Source of the DNA: Deltaproteobacteria bacterium | GTDB lineage: Bacteria > Myxococcota > Polyangia > Haliangiales > Haliangiaceae | DNA: 8,420 bases | Direction of reading: 5' to 3' | Assembly: GCA_018262455.1 (NCBI GenBank) | Contig: JAGSPR010000305.1 | Location: 1-8,420, forward strand | In this document: positions 6,470 to 8,420 of the stretch, piece after piece | Position numbering within the stretch: the stretch's first letter is position 1 | How the letters are laid out: every line of letters starts with the position of its first letter | The notes under the pieces: generated by a model | Told to the model about the DNA's origin: nothing | Seen by the model: the letters and a program-made list of their open reading frames with translations, nothing else | Databases searched by the model: none | Program-made: the position numbers and the translations under genes

Positions 6470-6679
6470 ATGGCGCGCGAGCTTCTGACCCCGCAACTTC
6501 GAGCACTGGGATGGGGCGGTCTTGCGCTCGGAATGGTGATCGCGGCGCTCGGGACGTGGGGACCGCTCTTCAAGGGCCAATGGTTGAACGGCATGGTGCC
6601 GGTGAACGTGTTGGGCGGGGCGCTCGCGGTGATGTCACTGATCCTGCTGATTGTTGGGCCAGCGCGGCGCCGATCGTAG
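6470..6679 (+). CDS. small two-helix membrane protein
   Basis: This 69-residue protein begins with a short polar stretch (MARELLTPQLRA) and has two hydrophobic helices, about 14-33 (LGWGGLALGMVIAALGTWGP) and 43-62 (VPVNVLGGALAVMSLILLIV). A turn (FKGQWLNGM) lies between them and the end is basic (PARRRS), suggesting that both ends are cytoplasmic. AGGG lies seven bases before the ATG, and an overlapping ATG four bases earlier is out of frame. No family is recognised. It lies 53 bp after the PEGA lipoprotein on the same strand and may be the last gene of the sigma-factor operon or have its own promoter. The hydrophobic pattern, the start signal and the stop just before a hairpin make a real gene likely. 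Confidence 0.68.
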   Translation: MARELLTPQLRALGWGGLALGMVIAALGTWGPLFKGQWLNGMVPVNVLGGALAVMSLILLIVGPARRRS

Positions 6680-6921
6680 AAACGACGACTCCGACAGAGC
6701 GCGCACCCGCGCGCTGGGGCGGCGGGTCGGCCTTCGTCTCGCGGGTGACAGCGGACGGCCGCGACGTGCAGCGCCCGCCGACGCAACACTCAACTACCTG
6801 TGCCCCGCAGCGGACGGCCGTGGAAGCTACCGCTCGCCGGAAGGCCGCCCGCCGCCCGGCGCGCGCGGTGACGCCGTTGGGGACCACAGCTCATCAGGCG
6901 ATCCTCAGGCCGTCCCGCTGA
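6680..6921. other. convergent intergenic region, no gene seen
   Basis: These 242 bases lie between the ends of two converging genes. Open frames here give only Arg/Ala/Pro-rich translations with no start signals, so I see no gene. It contains the hairpin at 6698-6715 and a 13-bp exact direct repeat, CAGCGGACGGCCG, at 6749-6761 and 6808-6820. Confidence 0.6.
6698..6715. terminator. possible terminator hairpin
   Basis: AGCGCGC and GCGCGCT form a perfect 7-bp stem around the 4-base loop ACCC, 19 bases after the stop of the small membrane protein. No T-run follows, so it is not a classical intrinsic terminator. In GC-rich bacteria such hairpins may still end or protect transcripts. Confidence 0.35.
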
Positions 6922-7461
6922 TCACAACGCGTGCTGCGCGGTGACCAGGAAGTCGAAGTCGTGCGACACGCGGGGGACGAAGTAGCAGCGATTCATCGGC
7001 TCCTCCCCGACGGCGATCGGCAGGTTGACCTGGCCGCCGTAGCGCCACGCCCCGGCGGTGCGCGTGAGGCCCAGCCCGACCTCGATCGCGAACCGCAGAT
7101 CGTGATCGCAGTCCGACGCGATGATGTGATCGGCGCCGAGCTCGCCGCGCGCGAACAGCTGCCAGCGCGGTGACACCAGCACGCCGAGCCGCGGGCCGGC
7201 GAGCAACCGGGTGCGCAGCGTGGGCGCATGATCGAAGTCGTAGATCGGCGCGAGATCGAGCTGGGCGTCGAACCCGAGCCGGAACCGCCCGACCGGCCAC
7301 TGCACGATCGCGCGCGCGCCGGCCTTCACCGTCGGCTTGGTGTGATCGCGCCAGTCCTGGTTGACGAACGGCGCCGCGAGCCCACCCACGAGCTCGATGC
7401 TGCGCTCCGCGCGCGCGGAGCTCGCCACGAGCAGGAGTACGATCAGCAGACGACAACGCAT
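6922..7461 (-). CDS. small outer-membrane beta-barrel-like protein
   Basis: This 179-residue protein has a clear signal peptide (residues 1-18, MRCRLLIVLLLVASSARA, cleaved before ER). The mature part is made of alternating polar/hydrophobic strands joined by short turns: IELVGGLAAPFV, ARAIVQWPVGRFRLGFDAQL, RLLAGPRLGVLVSP, WQLFARGELGADHII, RFAIEVGLGLTRTAG, RYGGQVNLPIAV and YFVPRVSHDFDFLV. The pattern fits an eight-stranded outer-membrane barrel of the OmpA/OmpW size class, but no family signature is recognised. Cys118 and Cys159 could pair across loops. Start is ATG at 7459-7461 with a weak GACGG before it. It lies 73 bp downstream of a lipoprotein gene on the same strand. It is probably an envelope protein of unknown function. 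Confidence 0.8.
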   Translation of the reverse strand: MRCRLLIVLLLVASSARAERSIELVGGLAAPFVNQDWRDHTKPTVKAGARAIVQWPVGRFRLGFDAQLDLAPIYDFDHAPTLRTRLLAGPRLGVLVSPRWQLFARGELGADHIIASDCDHDLRFAIEVGLGLTRTAGAWRYGGQVNLPIAVGEEPMNRCYFVPRVSHDFDFLVTAQHAL

Positions 7462-7534
7462 CCGTCGAAGGTGAACGAGCGGGCAGGAATCTCAAGTCTT
7501 CGCGGCGGAAACCGCGTCGCCCACCTGCGGATCG

Positions 7535-8420
7535 CTAACGCGTCTTGAACAGCACGCGTCGCTTGATCGCCAGCTCGGTGTAGTCCTGGCTCAACCGGGC
7601 GAGCTCTCGGTCCTTCACGTCCAGGACCTGTTGCTTGGCGCGGAGCTGATCATCCAGCCTTCGCTTCTCCATGTAGGCGTCGAGCGAGCCGTTGCGCGTC
7701 AGGTCGTCCTGCTGCCGCTTGATACCGTCGAGCTCCAGCCGGAGGGACCGACGTTCGGCGTCGAGCCCTTCACGCCTGGCCATGTTGTCTCGTGCCTCGG
7801 CGCTGTCGAAGAACGCCTTGCCGTCCCGGATGGCGGCGGCGTGCTCGACGCCGAGCTTGTTGACGGTGTCGGCGAGCTGCGCGAGGCGGGGATCGCTCGG
7901 GTACTCGGCACCGGCATGGTCCAGCGCCTGGCGACAGTCGCGATCGGCGATGAACAGCTCGAGCGGTGCCTGCGCGTCCTGGAAGACCTGCACCTGGTTG
8001 GCAAGCGCGTCCATGATCATCTTCGAGCTCTGGCTGGCGGCCCCCTGCGCGCAGCGCGACTGGTACTTGGCGGCGAGATCGCTGTACTGGGACTTGAGCT
8101 GCTGCGCGGAGGTCTGGCAGGTGCTGGCGCAAGCGCCAAACCCGAGGCTCTGGGGCTGCCCGGCGCCGCCCTGCTCGCCATAGCGGGCGTCGATGTACTG
8201 GTGCAGGCACATCGCGGCGTAGTAGTCCGGGGTCCCGGCCTGCATGCTCTTGCCTTCCATGCGCTTGGCGTCGCCCGTGAGCTCCGGATCGTTGAGCGCC
8301 TGGACCTTCGACATCGCCGTGGAATCGACCAGCGTGTAGCCGCCAATTCCGCCGAGGCCGACACAACCCGACGCCGTGACGAGCATGGCGAGCAGCGCCG
8401 CCGGCCAGGCCGCCCCGGGG
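7535..8420 (-). CDS. coiled-coil lipoprotein with several cysteines, N-terminus cut by window edge
   Basis: The minus-strand frame enters from the right edge and ends at TAG 7535-7537. An ATG at 8384-8386 is in frame, but it starts only seven residues before the lipobox Cys (ASGC). The upstream codons to the edge read PGAAWPAALLA, which is clearly signal-peptide sequence, so the true start lies outside the window. Numbering from that internal Met, Cys8 is the lipidation site, followed by a Gly-rich stretch. A globular part (about 25-165) contains C60, C86, C90 (CASTC), C112 and C151. A long, highly charged helical segment (about 185-275, with ARREGLDAERRSLRLELD and KQQVLDVKDRELARL) is probably a coiled coil. 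The protein is likely anchored to a membrane and extends into the periplasm. No family is recognised. It may be co-transcribed with the barrel-like protein that follows. Confidence 0.78.
   Translation of the reverse strand, partial: PGAAWPAALLAMLVTASGCVGLGGIGGYTLVDSTAMSKVQALNDPELTGDAKRMEGKSMQAGTPDYYAAMCLHQYIDARYGEQGGAGQPQSLGFGACASTCQTSAQQLKSQYSDLAAKYQSRCAQGAASQSSKMIMDALANQVQVFQDAQAPLELFIADRDCRQALDHAGAEYPSDPRLAQLADTVNKLGVEHAAAIRDGKAFFDSAEARDNMARREGLDAERRSLRLELDGIKRQQDDLTRNGSLDAYMEKRRLDDQLRAKQQVLDVKDRELARLSQDYTELAIKRRVLFKTR

Noticed and set aside
4635..6506. Long open frame of 623 codons on the minus strand opposite the sensor and lipoprotein genes
   Set aside because: It is Arg/Val/Ile-rich, lacks domain features and lies opposite three well-supported genes; long antisense frames are usual in GC-rich DNA.
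8384..8386. ATG as the start of the right-edge lipoprotein
   Set aside because: It would leave a signal peptide of seven residues with no positive charge; the frame continues upstream as hydrophobic signal sequence to the edge.

Overview
The window is very GC-rich, almost every third codon position is G or C, and the proteins carry long Pro/Ala/Gln-rich or Asp-rich stretches, short lipoprotein signals and PEGA-type domains. Together this suggests a myxobacterium (Myxococcota, perhaps a Haliangium/Kofleriaceae relative). That placement is an inference from style, not from a marker gene. No RNA gene, CRISPR array, insertion sequence or phage gene was recognised.

Left part, minus strand (1-3452): reading leftwards from 3452 there is a large two-domain protein with an AttH/CrtC/tocopherol-cyclase-like (lipocalin-like) N-terminal half and a fumarylacetoacetate hydrolase (FAH) C-terminal half. 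It is followed by a small lipoprotein and then a Pro/Gln-rich multi-pass membrane protein that runs off the left edge. The gaps are 67 and 34 bp, so they may be co-transcribed, although the functions do not clearly fit together.

Centre, plus strand (3569-6679): starting divergently from the FAH fusion is a tightly packed signalling cluster. It consists of an ECF-type sigma factor, a single-pass anti-sigma factor with a zinc-finger HxxxCxxC motif (ATGA overlap), and an exported, Asp-rich protein whose C-terminal domain carries two degenerate LTxxQ motifs of the Spy/CpxP/ZraP/CnrX family (second ATGA overlap). A cysteine-rich PEGA-domain lipoprotein follows 18 bp downstream, then a small two-helix membrane protein. 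The simplest reading is a cell-envelope stress or metal-sensing sigma switch in which the periplasmic protein feeds the signal to the anti-sigma factor. This resembles CnrYXH or Spy/CpxP logic but has a different architecture. It is the most interesting system in the window.

Right part, minus strand (6922-8420): after a 242-bp convergent gap containing a hairpin come a small outer-membrane beta-barrel-like protein and, 73 bp upstream of it, a cysteine-containing coiled-coil lipoprotein whose start lies beyond the right edge.
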